A stretch of 64,000 bases of DNA, from positions 1 to 64,000 of the forward strand of contig NZ_BAABKE010000009.1 in the NCBI RefSeq assembly GCF_039543665.1, read 5' to 3'. Position numbers and translations under genes: made by a program. Below are positions 8,626-16,800 of the stretch, piece after piece (positions within the stretch are counted from its first letter, which is position 1; the number at the start of each line of letters is the position of its first letter). Origin of the DNA: Wohlfahrtiimonas larvae (GTDB lineage Bacteria; Pseudomonadota; Gammaproteobacteria; Cardiobacteriales; Wohlfahrtiimonadaceae). The notes beneath the pieces were generated by a model. It had not been told where the DNA came from and ran no database searches. It saw only the letters and a program-made list of their open reading frames with translations.

Positions 8626-8645
8626 GCTCTACCAATCGGTAGAGC
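8626..8645 (+). other. Intercistronic hairpin
   Basis: Perfect 8-bp stem gctctacc/ggtagagc with a 4-base loop between the permease and the first deaminase-like gene. No T-run follows, so it looks like an RNA processing or stability element rather than a terminator. Confidence 0.5.
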
Positions 8646-8696
8646 ATATAAATTTAATTTTTAATTTCAGTTATTGAGTTTTATTAGGAGTTTATT

Positions 8697-10502
8697 ATGA
8701 GAAAAGAAACTATTCGTGAAATGATTGATGCAGGTGCAGCTAAAATTCCAGCGGATCGTGTCATTAAAAACGGACTATTAGTGAACGTGACATCTAGCGA
8801 AATTTATCCTGCGGATGTTGCGATCTACAAAACACAGATCGTAGCGACGGGTAATGTAGATGCGTACATCGGTGAAAAAACAGAAATCATTGATGCAAAA
8901 GGTAAATATTTAGTACCAGGTTTGATCGATGGCCACTTGCATATCGAATGCAGTAAATTATCGATGACAAGCTTTGCAAAAGCAGTTGTTCCTCACGGTA
9001 CAACAAGTATCGTTTCAGGCTTGGATCAATACGTTGTAACAACAGGTTTGGAAGGCATCAAAGAAGTTTTAGCTGAAATTGATGATCTTCCATTGCACGT
9101 ATTCTGGGGCTTGCCATTCTTTACACCGTACACATTGCCTCAAAGTAACGTTGCATTTAACGTAACAGCAGAAGTTCATGAAGAAGTTCAAAAATGGCCT
9201 GAGGTTTTTGGCGTTTGGGAAACTGTTTCTGAATTCGTAGAAAACAAACATCCTGATGTAATACGTGCATTAGAATTAGCACGTGAAAATCGTTTGCCAG
9301 TATTTGGCTGTGCGCCAATGAATCGCGGCGAAAAATTGAACTCAGTATTATGTGCTGGCGTTCGTTTAGATCATGAAAGCTATAACCATGAAGAGATGAT
9401 GGAAAAAGTGCGTAAAGGCATGTTCGTAATCATTCGTGAATCTTCAATTTCTCACTTCCTGGAGGAGAATATGAAGATCGTAACACATTTAAATCCTCGT
9501 GTTGCACGCCGTGTGAGCTTCTGTACGGATGACGTTGTAGCATCAGAAATCTTGGCAAATGGTCACATGGATAAATTGATCCGTATGGCGATTGCAAATG
9601 GTGTTGATCCTTTAACTGCAATCCAAATGGGTTCTATCAACTCAGCGGAAGCTTATCGTGTCGATCATTTAGTGGGTTCAATTTCTCCGGGTCGTTATGC
9701 GGATATCTTGATGGTTGAAGACTTAGTGAAGTTTGAAATCGATACAGTGATCGCAAAAGGTGAAACAGTGGTTGAGGCTGGCAAAATGAGCAAAACATTA
9801 ACGCCACCAAAACGTAGCGAATTGTTGTTGAACACAATGAAAATGAAGCCAGTTCTCGAGCATGACATGAATGTGAAAACAGAATTGGAAGGTGATTCAG
9901 TTCACGCTTTATCATTGGCTGTAGATTTCGATGTACCATTTGTGCGTAAAGCTCGTAACGTAGAATTAAAAGTAGTGGATGGTGTTGTTCAGCCTGATTT
10001 AGAGCAAGATGTTCTATATGCAACAGTGATCGAACGCTTTGGTATTACTGATGTGAAACCTGCTGTTGGTTTTGTAACGGGTTGGAAACTGAAAGGTGGC
10101 GCAATGGCAAGTTCATGCGCACCTGATGATAACAACGTTGTTTGTATTGGTACAAATAGCAAAGATATGACTATTGCTGTGAATCATTTAGCTGCACAAG
10201 GTGGCGGACAAGTGATCGTGAAAGATGGTGAAATCTTAGGTTTCTTACCATTGCCAATCGCAGGGATTGTTTCTGATTTAGAGCCTGAAGCAATGGCGAT
10301 TGAAGAAGAGAAATTATTCAACTTAGCACGTGAATTGGGTTGTGATTTACCTGATCCAATGTTCTATATGTGCTGTTTACAAATTACGGCGATTCCTGAT
10401 TTTGCCATTACAGATTTGGGCGTGATAGATTTCGCAGCACAAGCAGTTGCAGAGCCTGTATTAAAATGTAGCTGTAGCCACGGCAGAATTGCAGGTAAAT
10501 AG
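8697..10502 (+). CDS. Adenine-deaminase-family amidohydrolase, divergent paralogue
   Basis: 601 residues and colinear with adenine deaminase (Ade): an N-terminal composite beta domain, a TIM-barrel amidohydrolase with the HLH metal motif (GLIDGHLHIE), DHE around residues 225-227 and FCTDD, and the Ade C-terminal domain. Compared with the canonical paralogue immediately downstream, it lacks DPHEIGN after the HxH strand (here SGLDQY). It also lacks the His of GHSPG (here GCAPM) and the C-terminal HDSHN (here PDDNN). It may therefore use a different substrate or have changed metal binding. Good ribosome-binding site (taggag). It is co-oriented with the permease and with ade. Annotation as plain adenine deaminase would overstate what is seen. 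Confidence 0.8.
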   Translation: MRKETIREMIDAGAAKIPADRVIKNGLLVNVTSSEIYPADVAIYKTQIVATGNVDAYIGEKTEIIDAKGKYLVPGLIDGHLHIECSKLSMTSFAKAVVPHGTTSIVSGLDQYVVTTGLEGIKEVLAEIDDLPLHVFWGLPFFTPYTLPQSNVAFNVTAEVHEEVQKWPEVFGVWETVSEFVENKHPDVIRALELARENRLPVFGCAPMNRGEKLNSVLCAGVRLDHESYNHEEMMEKVRKGMFVIIRESSISHFLEENMKIVTHLNPRVARRVSFCTDDVVASEILANGHMDKLIRMAIANGVDPLTAIQMGSINSAEAYRVDHLVGSISPGRYADILMVEDLVKFEIDTVIAKGETVVEAGKMSKTLTPPKRSELLLNTMKMKPVLEHDMNVKTELEGDSVHALSLAVDFDVPFVRKARNVELKVVDGVVQPDLEQDVLYATVIERFGITDVKPAVGFVTGWKLKGGAMASSCAPDDNNVVCIGTNSKDMTIAVNHLAAQGGGQVIVKDGEILGFLPLPIAGIVSDLEPEAMAIEEEKLFNLARELGCDLPDPMFYMCCLQITAIPDFAITDLGVIDFAAQAVAEPVLKCSCSHGRIAGK

Positions 10503-10517
10503 TTAAGGGATATTCAG

Positions 10518-10541
10518 TGATCTTACCTAAAGGTAAGATCA
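10518..10541 (+). other. Intercistronic hairpin between the two deaminase-family genes
   Basis: Perfect 10-bp stem tgatcttacc/ggtaagatca with a taaa loop. It is followed by attgcag rather than a T-run, so it is more likely a processing, stability or translational element than a terminator. It ends about 20 bases before the next start codon. Confidence 0.5.
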
Positions 10542-10563
10542 TTGCAGAAGATAAGGAAGAGAT

Positions 10564-12300
10564 ATGTCAGAAAAAGCAAAATTAAATCATTTGATTGATA
10601 TGGCATCAGGCAGAGTGCCAGTTGATCTATTGATCACTAACTGTAAAGTTGTGGATGTTTATAACCAAACATTGATCGAAGGCCCATTGGCAATTGGTGA
10701 TGGCAAAGTGGTTGCAGTTGGTCATGTGTTGGAAGCGAAAGAAACGTTAGATGCAAAAGGTGGAATCGTTATGCCGGGCTTGATTGATGGTCACGTTCAC
10801 ATTGAATCATCATCATTAACGCCAGCGCAATTTGCACGTACGATTTTACCTTTTGGTACAACGACAATTATCGCTGATCCCCATGAAATTGGTAATGTTT
10901 GTGGTGTAAAAGGCATTCAATATATGTTGGATGCGAGCCGTAATTTGCCTTTGCATGTGAAAATTCAGTTGCCATCTTGTGTGCCTGCAACGCCATTTGA
11001 ATCAGCAGGTGCAGTTTTAGAAGCTGAAGATTTAGAGCCACTGTTTGCAGATGAAGGCGTGTTAGGTTTAGGCGAAGTGATGGATTACCCAAGTGTGATC
11101 AATCATGATGAACCAATGATCAATAAATTATTGATGGCAAAACGCCACAATCGTGTGATTGATGGCCATAGCCCGGGCGTTAAAGGCTTGGCATTGAATG
11201 CTTATGTTGCATCAGGCGTGATGACAGATCACGAATGTAGCGATACAGAAGGCATGTTGGCACGCTTGCAAATGGGTCAATATATTTTGCTCCGTGAAGG
11301 CTCAACATGTAAGGATCTATTGAACTTGTTGCCAGCAGTTACGCCTGCAAACTCACGCCGTTGCGTATTCTGCACGGATGATCGTGAACCAGATGATATC
11401 TTAACCACAGGTCATATCAATAAGAGCTTACGTTTAGCTGTTGAATATGGCCTTGATCCCATGATCGCAATCACAATGGCAACATTGAATGGCGCAGAAT
11501 GCTTCCGCTTGCATGATAAAGGTGCGATTGCACCGGGCAAAGATGCGGACTTGTTGATCGTTAAAGACCTGAAAAATTTCGAGCCAATGCATGTATTCTC
11601 AATGGGTGTAGAAGTTGCGCGCGATGGCAAAATGCTGATCGAATTGCCTGAATATCATTGTGAAGATGTATTGAACACAATCAATATTGCACCAATCAAA
11701 GTTGAAGATTTTGCATTGAACTTAACAAGTGATAAAGCGCGCGCGATTGGTGTGATTCCAAAAAGCGTTGTGACGAAGAACTTGGAAATTGACGTTGTGC
11801 GTGATGAAAATGGTCAATTCAATGCCAAAGCAAATGGTGCATTGAATAAAATGGCTGTGATCGAGCGCCATCATGCAACAGGCAATATGGGCATTGGTAT
11901 TTTGGAAGGCTACGGCATTCAAAATGGTGCGATCGCAGTTTCTGTTGCGCACGATTCACATAACATCGTTGTGGTTGGTGATAATGATGCGGATATGTTG
12001 GCAGCAGTGAAAGACATTGAAGCAATCAAAGGCGGTTTCTCATTGGTACAAAATGGCGAAGTGTTAGCGCATTTACCATTGCCAATTGGTGGTTTGATGA
12101 CGAATCAAACAGCAGAAGAAGTTGCAGAAATCATCGAGCATTTGATCATCACAGCGCGTGATAAATTCAACTTGTCACATGAGTTCCATCCATTGATGAC
12201 ATTGGTGTTTATGACATTGCCAGTAATCCCTGCATTGAAATTAACATCGAATGGCTTATTTGATGTAAAACAATTCAAATTGGTGGATGTTTCAGTTTAA
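10564..12300 (+). CDS. ade: Adenine deaminase
   Basis: 578 residues, close to E. coli Ade (YicP). It converts adenine to hypoxanthine and ammonia using a metal centre. Expected ligand motifs are present in order: GLIDGHVHIE, DPHEIGNVCG, GEVMDYPS, DGHSPGVKG, TDHECSD and FCTDDREPDD. The C-terminal Ade domain has AHDSHNIVVVGDN and LPLPIGG. The start ATG follows aaggaagag. It is the last gene of the permease / deaminase-like / ade operon and is followed by a terminator. With the permease it completes a route for using external adenine through hypoxanthine. Confidence 0.93.
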   Translation: MSEKAKLNHLIDMASGRVPVDLLITNCKVVDVYNQTLIEGPLAIGDGKVVAVGHVLEAKETLDAKGGIVMPGLIDGHVHIESSSLTPAQFARTILPFGTTTIIADPHEIGNVCGVKGIQYMLDASRNLPLHVKIQLPSCVPATPFESAGAVLEAEDLEPLFADEGVLGLGEVMDYPSVINHDEPMINKLLMAKRHNRVIDGHSPGVKGLALNAYVASGVMTDHECSDTEGMLARLQMGQYILLREGSTCKDLLNLLPAVTPANSRRCVFCTDDREPDDILTTGHINKSLRLAVEYGLDPMIAITMATLNGAECFRLHDKGAIAPGKDADLLIVKDLKNFEPMHVFSMGVEVARDGKMLIELPEYHCEDVLNTINIAPIKVEDFALNLTSDKARAIGVIPKSVVTKNLEIDVVRDENGQFNAKANGALNKMAVIERHHATGNMGIGILEGYGIQNGAIAVSVAHDSHNIVVVGDNDADMLAAVKDIEAIKGGFSLVQNGEVLAHLPLPIGGLMTNQTAEEVAEIIEHLIITARDKFNLSHEFHPLMTLVFMTLPVIPALKLTSNGLFDVKQFKLVDVSV

Positions 12301-12327
12301 TTGCTGAATTAACCTAAATTAGAAAAG

Positions 12328-12356
12328 ATAAACCGAGCTATGCTCGGTTTATTTTT
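12328..12356 (+). terminator. Terminator of the purine operon
   Basis: Stem aaaccgagc/gctcggttt (12330-12338/12342-12350) with a 3-base loop followed by atttttc, just after ade. The A-rich left flank means that it may also serve the convergent gene. Confidence 0.8.
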
Positions 12357-12365
12357 CAAGATGTT

Positions 12366-13272
12366 TTACTCTGTTATTGTAGTAAAATTCATAAAATAGC
12401 CATTGAGAGTTTCTTTAATTTGATCAAGATTTTTTTCACTATTAGGGATGAAATATTTCAAATTAGCAACTGCTAATCGCTCTTGTACGATATTTACATG
12501 AAATCCAATAGCATTATAATTTAACACAATGCCAAAGGTTTTTTCTTGGCAAAGTTTTTGTAGATCATTAAGTAAGGTTGGGTGAGCTATTGTGGAAACA
12601 AAGAGTTTCATTTGATCTATAAATTTCTCATTAAGTTCTGTTCCACTTGTAGGTGGCATTAGAGAAAAAGGAGAGCCAGTCTCATTTATTGTAATGATCG
12701 ATTTTGATGATGGGTGGATTTCCGTAATGTCTATAAAAACAAATAAATCTTCATAGGTCAGCATATCATTTTTTGATTGTGATATGGCCTTGCTTACATT
12801 TGGTATTATTTGTATCTCTGATTGTACTCGCTTACATTCTATAACTGATTTAAATTCAGCGCTGATGATATCAGCTCTTTGAGTTAAATTTAGATCATTA
12901 ATTGCTGTCTTTTTTAGCTCGCTAGCAACTATTAGTTCAAATAAAAAATTTCGTGCATGATCATCGCCATTTTTGGCTATTTTGTCTTTGAATGCTTGAC
13001 CCGGAAATATCTGATAAGTATTTATGTACTTCTACAATTTGATTCATTTCAAAAAACGATTGGAGACAGTAATACATATCATCATTAAAGTTCCCTCTAT
13101 TTTTTTCATACCATTTTATGTGTTTTTGATATTCTTGGATTCTTCCTCTTAAAGGAATGCCTAGCTCTGATTGTAGCCAAAGACAGCATTCTTCAATTTG
13201 TTTCTTGAAAGTAGTATTGTCGGAATATGGTGCTGTATTGATGTATTTGATTTCAGCATTTGATAGTATCAT
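12366..13272 (-). pseudogene. PD-(D/E)XK nuclease-like protein, frameshifted
   Basis: Two minus-strand frames fit end to end. Residues 1 to about 91 (MILSNAEIKYINTAP to HKYLSDISG) lie in one frame. From about base 13000 the sequence continues in another frame, with AKNGDDHARNFLFELIVASE, then ADIISAEFKSVIECKRVQS, and on to the C-terminal 132 residues ending at 12366. The joined product would be about 301 residues. One extra G in the ggg run at 13000-13002 (ccc on the plus strand) explains the break. The middle part resembles a PD-(D/E)XK core, with Asp in ADII and the E-x-K of IECKR. The specific function is unknown. A sequencing error, a recent mutation or programmed frameshifting are alternatives. 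Confidence 0.6.
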
Positions 13273-13296
13273 TTTTTGCCTGTATAAGCTTTTGAA

Positions 13297-13626
13297 TTAT
13301 ATATGAATATGTTCATGTTTTTTGATTTCTTCACGAAACCCAATCGCAACAGCTTTTAATAATTCTACATCTGTAGAATAAGCTGAGAACATATCTGCTT
13401 CAGGATCGAATTCGATTAAGTGGGCGGATTCGCTGAAATTCTCTTCAATGAATTTAGCAACAACTTTTTGCCAAGCATAACCATTAAAATAATCACGGTT
13501 TGTGCCTGTTTGTGCTTCTAAAATATCCATGATTGGATCATTATAAAAAGCATCTGACATAAAGAAGAATGATGCTTTGTCATCATCATGAATTAAAAAG
13601 TGAAAAGGTTTTAGGGATTCTGTCAT
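13297..13626 (-). CDS. Imm51-like immunity protein
   Basis: 109 residues from the ATG at 13626; an upstream in-frame extension to 13695 is judged non-coding. The sequence resembles the Imm51 family of polymorphic-toxin immunity proteins: HDDDKASFFFMSDAFYN, NGYAWQKVVAKFIEENF, then IEFDPEADMFSAYSTDVELLK near residues 70-92. It would be a soluble cytoplasmic protein that neutralises a cognate nuclease or other toxin. I see no toxin with secretion or WXG/LXG features beside it, so it may be an orphan. It sits directly upstream (minus-strand order) of the frameshifted nuclease-like gene. Confidence 0.6.
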   Translation of the reverse strand: MTESLKPFHFLIHDDDKASFFFMSDAFYNDPIMDILEAQTGTNRDYFNGYAWQKVVAKFIEENFSESAHLIEFDPEADMFSAYSTDVELLKAVAIGFREEIKKHEHIHI

Positions 13627-13693
13627 AAGCGCCGATGTGTTGATATAAAAAATAAAGATTATAATAGTATTATGTGAAAGTTGGGAAATATGC

Positions 13694-13897
13694 ATGATTA
13701 TAATGAAAGTTTTTCTTTTTGTTTTATCGATACCATTTTCAGCAATTGCGGCTGCGGTCGTAGCGGGTATCGTTAAAACTATTTTGATCGCTGTGAATAT
13801 GAATGAAATTTTTGAAGATATAATTGTTGGGATTGTTGCGTTGTTTATTTTTGTGAAGTGTTCGATCTTTTATGGTAAACGCATATTTAAAATGTAG
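13694..13897 (+). CDS. Small two-helix membrane protein, hypothetical
   Basis: 67 residues. Two hydrophobic segments (about 4-32 and 43-60) are separated by a short charged loop (NMNEIFEDI), with a basic C-terminus (KCSIFYGKRIFKM). It begins about 70 bases from the divergent Imm51-like gene. The ribosome-binding site is weak, and either the ATG at 13694 or the one at 13703 may be used. No family was recognised. Its place in an immunity/nuclease islet raises the idea of a small toxin or accessory membrane protein, without direct support. Confidence 0.4.
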   Translation: MIIMKVFLFVLSIPFSAIAAAVVAGIVKTILIAVNMNEIFEDIIVGIVALFIFVKCSIFYGKRIFKM

Positions 13898-13971
13898 TGA
13901 TATGGTTATATCGTACATGATTAATGCAAGATAGCGTAGAATAGCTGTGATTTTGATAAAGGAGAGAATAG

Positions 13972-14886
13972 ATGCATTCAGCGGTTGATGAATTATTGTA
14001 TGGCGCAGAAACATTATTAAATGAGCAAAATATTAATGATGCCATTGAGTTGCTGAATTCTATTGAAACAGATCGCCCATTCAACTCAGCAAAACAGTTG
14101 ATTTTGTTGGGCATGGCATATTCTGCCAATAATAATATTGAGAAAGCTCAAAAAGCTTGGCAAGGCATTTATCAAGAATGGGATGAAGCTATTTATGCTT
14201 TAGCTCAGTTATATTTGGGTGATTTGGCAGAAGAGCAAGGTCAATTGGATATGGCAATTCAATATTGGCAATCTATTGAGTTGGCTTGGAGCGAATCTTG
14301 CTATGCACAAGCACAATTGAATTTAGGTGAATTAGAAGTTAATCGTGGTGATGATGAAGCGGCGATTATGTATTGGCAAGCCATCCAAAAGGATTGGGAT
14401 TTGCGTTGTTATGCAAAGGCACTATTTAATTTAGGCGAATTGGAAGACCAGCGTAATGATCAAAAAGCAGGCGTAGTTTATTGGTCTAAAATTGAAAAAG
14501 ATTGGGATCACAATACTTATGCTTGGGCGCAACTCTATTTAGCTGATTTTGCCATGAATCAAGGTGATGAAGCGCAAGCTGAAATTCATTGGAAAAACAT
14601 TGATGCGGATGCTAGTAAGTGGTGCTATGGTCAAGCTTTATATTGTTTGGGTAAATTAGAAAAGAGTAAAGCTAATTTAAAAGAAGCAGAGCGCTATTGG
14701 CAAATAATTACAAGAGAATTAACAGATGCCAATTATGCTTGGGCTCAATTACAGCTGGGCATCTTAGCTGCAAATCAAGGTGATTCAGAGAAAGCAAAAT
14801 CATATTGGGCTGGTATTCAGAAAGATTGGCATGAAACTGCGCATGATTGGGCACAAGAATACTTAAATCACATGAAAAATATTTAA
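13972..14886 (+). CDS. TPR-like repeat protein, Trp-rich
   Basis: 304 residues made of at least six tandem units of about 36 residues with the pattern YAxAQLxLGxLxxxxGDxxxAxxYW followed by IxKDW. This is a TPR/Sel1-like helix-turn-helix solenoid with an unusual conserved YW/DW pair per unit. There is no signal peptide or membrane segment, so it is probably a cytoplasmic protein-binding scaffold. AGGAG lies at good spacing before the ATG. It stands alone between the small membrane protein and a secreted protein in the accessory islet. The partner is unknown. Confidence 0.75.
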   Translation: MHSAVDELLYGAETLLNEQNINDAIELLNSIETDRPFNSAKQLILLGMAYSANNNIEKAQKAWQGIYQEWDEAIYALAQLYLGDLAEEQGQLDMAIQYWQSIELAWSESCYAQAQLNLGELEVNRGDDEAAIMYWQAIQKDWDLRCYAKALFNLGELEDQRNDQKAGVVYWSKIEKDWDHNTYAWAQLYLADFAMNQGDEAQAEIHWKNIDADASKWCYGQALYCLGKLEKSKANLKEAERYWQIITRELTDANYAWAQLQLGILAANQGDSEKAKSYWAGIQKDWHETAHDWAQEYLNHMKNI

Positions 14887-15035
14887 TATTGATATAACGC
14901 AGTTTTTGTAAATTTTTAGTTCAAGGTATCCATAATATAATGGATGTGGAAGCTTGCTATTGTTATAATATCCAAGAATTTTAATTGGCATATCTATTGA
15001 TAAGTGATTGATATTATAAAAATAAGGTTGTAGAT

Positions 15036-15497
15036 ATGAGTAGAATAGTTTTTCAAGTATGGATGGTCGTATGTTCCATATCAATTTTACATAATATTAG
15101 TATTGCAAAAGCATTGAGTCCAACCTTCTTGCCTATGTTAGAAGGTGAGTGGCGTGTAGATATAGAACATGATAAAGATGGACGGAGCTCTAAACAAAAA
15201 TGTTTTACTTTGAGTGAGTTAGTGCCAATTTATTCTGCACAAATATTGTTGATGCAAGCTAAAGAAAATAAACAAAAATGCCGCATGACAGCAGAAAATA
15301 CGCGTAATAGTCAGGTTTATGTATTAAAGTGTGATGAACATAAGCTCAGAACGATTGAAAGTTATAGTTTAATAAAGAAAGCATATAATAAATATATCTT
15401 GGTAAGAGAGTTATCAACAGAGCCTTATACTCGTGCGATTAATTATGTTGAAACAACAACATTTACTCGCATTGGTCGCTGTCTTTCATCAAATTAA
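15036..15497 (+). CDS. Secreted hypothetical protein (possibly DUF3617-like)
   Basis: 153 residues with an N-terminal hydrophobic segment (about 5-25, ending near SIAKA) that looks like a signal peptide. The mature part starts with LEGEWRVDIEHDKDG and has four cysteines (in KQKCF, KQKCRM, LKCDE and GRCLS) that could form two disulfides. This W-x-C-x-C layout with a closing GRC is reminiscent of DUF3617 periplasmic proteins, but that is weak. Its stop codon overlaps the convergent dinB stop by 4 bases. Confidence 0.65.
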   Translation: MSRIVFQVWMVVCSISILHNISIAKALSPTFLPMLEGEWRVDIEHDKDGRSSKQKCFTLSELVPIYSAQILLMQAKENKQKCRMTAENTRNSQVYVLKCDEHKLRTIESYSLIKKAYNKYILVRELSTEPYTRAINYVETTTFTRIGRCLSSN

Positions 15498-16549
15498 AAA
15501 GGCAGGTTAAATTGCTGATCATAATAAGGATCAGGATTTTGGATTGTGATGCCAATTAAGCGAATGGGATGTTTGGGGATGCTATTAAATAACTCCCAAA
15601 AGCAGTGATGAATGAATGTATATTCATAAGGTAAAACTGTGCTAAAAGTTTTACTGCGTGTCATGACCGCAAAATTTGCAAAACGAATTTTGATTGCGAT
15701 GCCTTTACCATGAAAAGGATCTTGGGCTAATCGTTCTAATAATGTAGAGATAAGAATATCAACTTCTTTTTGGATCTCTTCAATGGTTTGGATATCTTTT
15801 GAAAAAGTATTTTCAACGCTGACAGATTGTGTTTCTTGAATGGGATCGACAGGGCGATTATCCTCACCTCGTACACATTGATAATAATAATCTCCTGATT
15901 TGCCAAAATATAATTTTAATGCCTCTCTAGATTGTTGTTTTAAGTCTAGCCCAATTTTAATGCCTAAAGAGTGCATTTTTTTCGCTGTTTGTTGTCCTAT
16001 GCCATAGAATTTTTCAATGGGCAGTTGCTCTAATATTTTTGTGGCCGTTTTGTGCGTAATCACTGTAATGCCAAAAGGTTTATGCATATTAGAAGCAAGT
16101 TTAGCCAAGAATTTATTATAAGAAACGCCTACAGAAGATGTTAAGTGAAGCTCAAGATAAATATCCTGCTGAATACTTTTGGCAATCTCTGTTGCATATT
16201 GTCCATCTTGCGTTGTGGCTGTGACATCAAGGTAAGCCTCATCTAAGGATAGTGGCTCAATTAAATCAGTGTACCTTGAAAAAATTGTATGGATTTGTTG
16301 TGAAACGGCACGATAGATATCAAATCTATGTGGTGTGAAAATTAAATGTGGGCATTTCTTTTTTGCTGTGGATGATGGCATTGCAGAATAAATGCCAAAT
16401 TGGCGAGCTTCATAACTTGCAGCTGCAACAACTCCTCTCGCATCAGGAGAGCCTACAACAAGTGGTTTATTTCTATAGTGTGGAAAATCTCTTTGTTCAA
16501 CCTGTGCAAAGAATGCATCCATATCAACATGTAAAATTTTTCGGGTCAT
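15494..16549 (-). CDS. dinB: DNA polymerase IV (Y-family)
   Basis: 351 residues, normal for DinB. Error-prone translesion polymerase. The palm-domain metal ligands are seen in HVDMDAFFAQVE (Asp9, Asp11) and SLDEAYLDV near residue 103. The steric-gate region and helix-hairpin-helix follow (FYGIGQQTAKKMHSLG), then the little-finger domain. The C-terminus QQFNLPF resembles a beta-clamp-binding motif. The gene overlaps the convergent secreted-protein gene by 4 bases and is divergent from the minor-pilin genes. I did not find a clear LexA box in the 68-base upstream gap. Confidence 0.95.
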   Translation of the reverse strand: MTRKILHVDMDAFFAQVEQRDFPHYRNKPLVVGSPDARGVVAAASYEARQFGIYSAMPSSTAKKKCPHLIFTPHRFDIYRAVSQQIHTIFSRYTDLIEPLSLDEAYLDVTATTQDGQYATEIAKSIQQDIYLELHLTSSVGVSYNKFLAKLASNMHKPFGITVITHKTATKILEQLPIEKFYGIGQQTAKKMHSLGIKIGLDLKQQSREALKLYFGKSGDYYYQCVRGEDNRPVDPIQETQSVSVENTFSKDIQTIEEIQKEVDILISTLLERLAQDPFHGKGIAIKIRFANFAVMTRSKTFSTVLPYEYTFIHHCFWELFNSIPKHPIRLIGITIQNPDPYYDQQFNLPF

Positions 16550-16617
16550 AACTATTGAAAAAATATATTGTTAAATATCTGTTAATTAATGTAAATTTTT
16601 TAATTATAAAAGTTGTG

Positions 16618-16800
16618 ATGGGTGAGAGGATGACGTTAATAGAAGTGATGGTTGCTTTGGCTATTATAGTCGGAGTTGTTATGGTTGCCTATCAATATCA
16701 TGAAATGATGATTATGAGTAACCGAGAGTTATTATTGCAACAAGAAAACTTACTCACGGATGAAAATCAATTTGATCAAAATTATGTTATGGAGTTTTAA
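16618..16800 (+). CDS. Very short type IV minor-pilin-like protein (PilV/FimT-like N-terminus)
   Basis: 60 residues from the ATG at 16618. It starts MGERMTLIEVMVALAIIVG, the class III signal and N-terminal helix of type IV pilins, with Glu at position +5 if cleavage precedes MTLIE. The Gly normally at -1 is replaced by Arg, with Gly at -3, and the globular domain is almost absent (a normal PilV is about 150-180 residues). A TTG-initiated 81-residue form (from 16555) is possible, but no ribosome-binding site supports it. Its stop overlaps the next start by one base (TAATG), so the three pilin genes form a tight operon. It may be a degenerate or specialised minor pilin. Confidence 0.6.
   Translation: MGERMTLIEVMVALAIIVGVVMVAYQYHEMMIMSNRELLLQQENLLTDENQFDQNYVMEF

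Noticed and set aside
12765..12960. Gene-free gap between two small minus-strand hypothetical genes
   Set aside because: The minus strand is open in the second frame through this gap, so it is the middle of the frameshifted gene.
12366..15497. Prophage or integrative element
   Set aside because: No integrase, transposase or flanking direct repeats were seen; the islet is only called accessory from its gene types.
16555..16617. Longer 81-residue form of the short pilin from TTG at 16555
   Set aside because: No ribosome-binding site and the extra N-terminus would place a long basic stretch before the pilin signal; the start at 16618 is better, though unproven.
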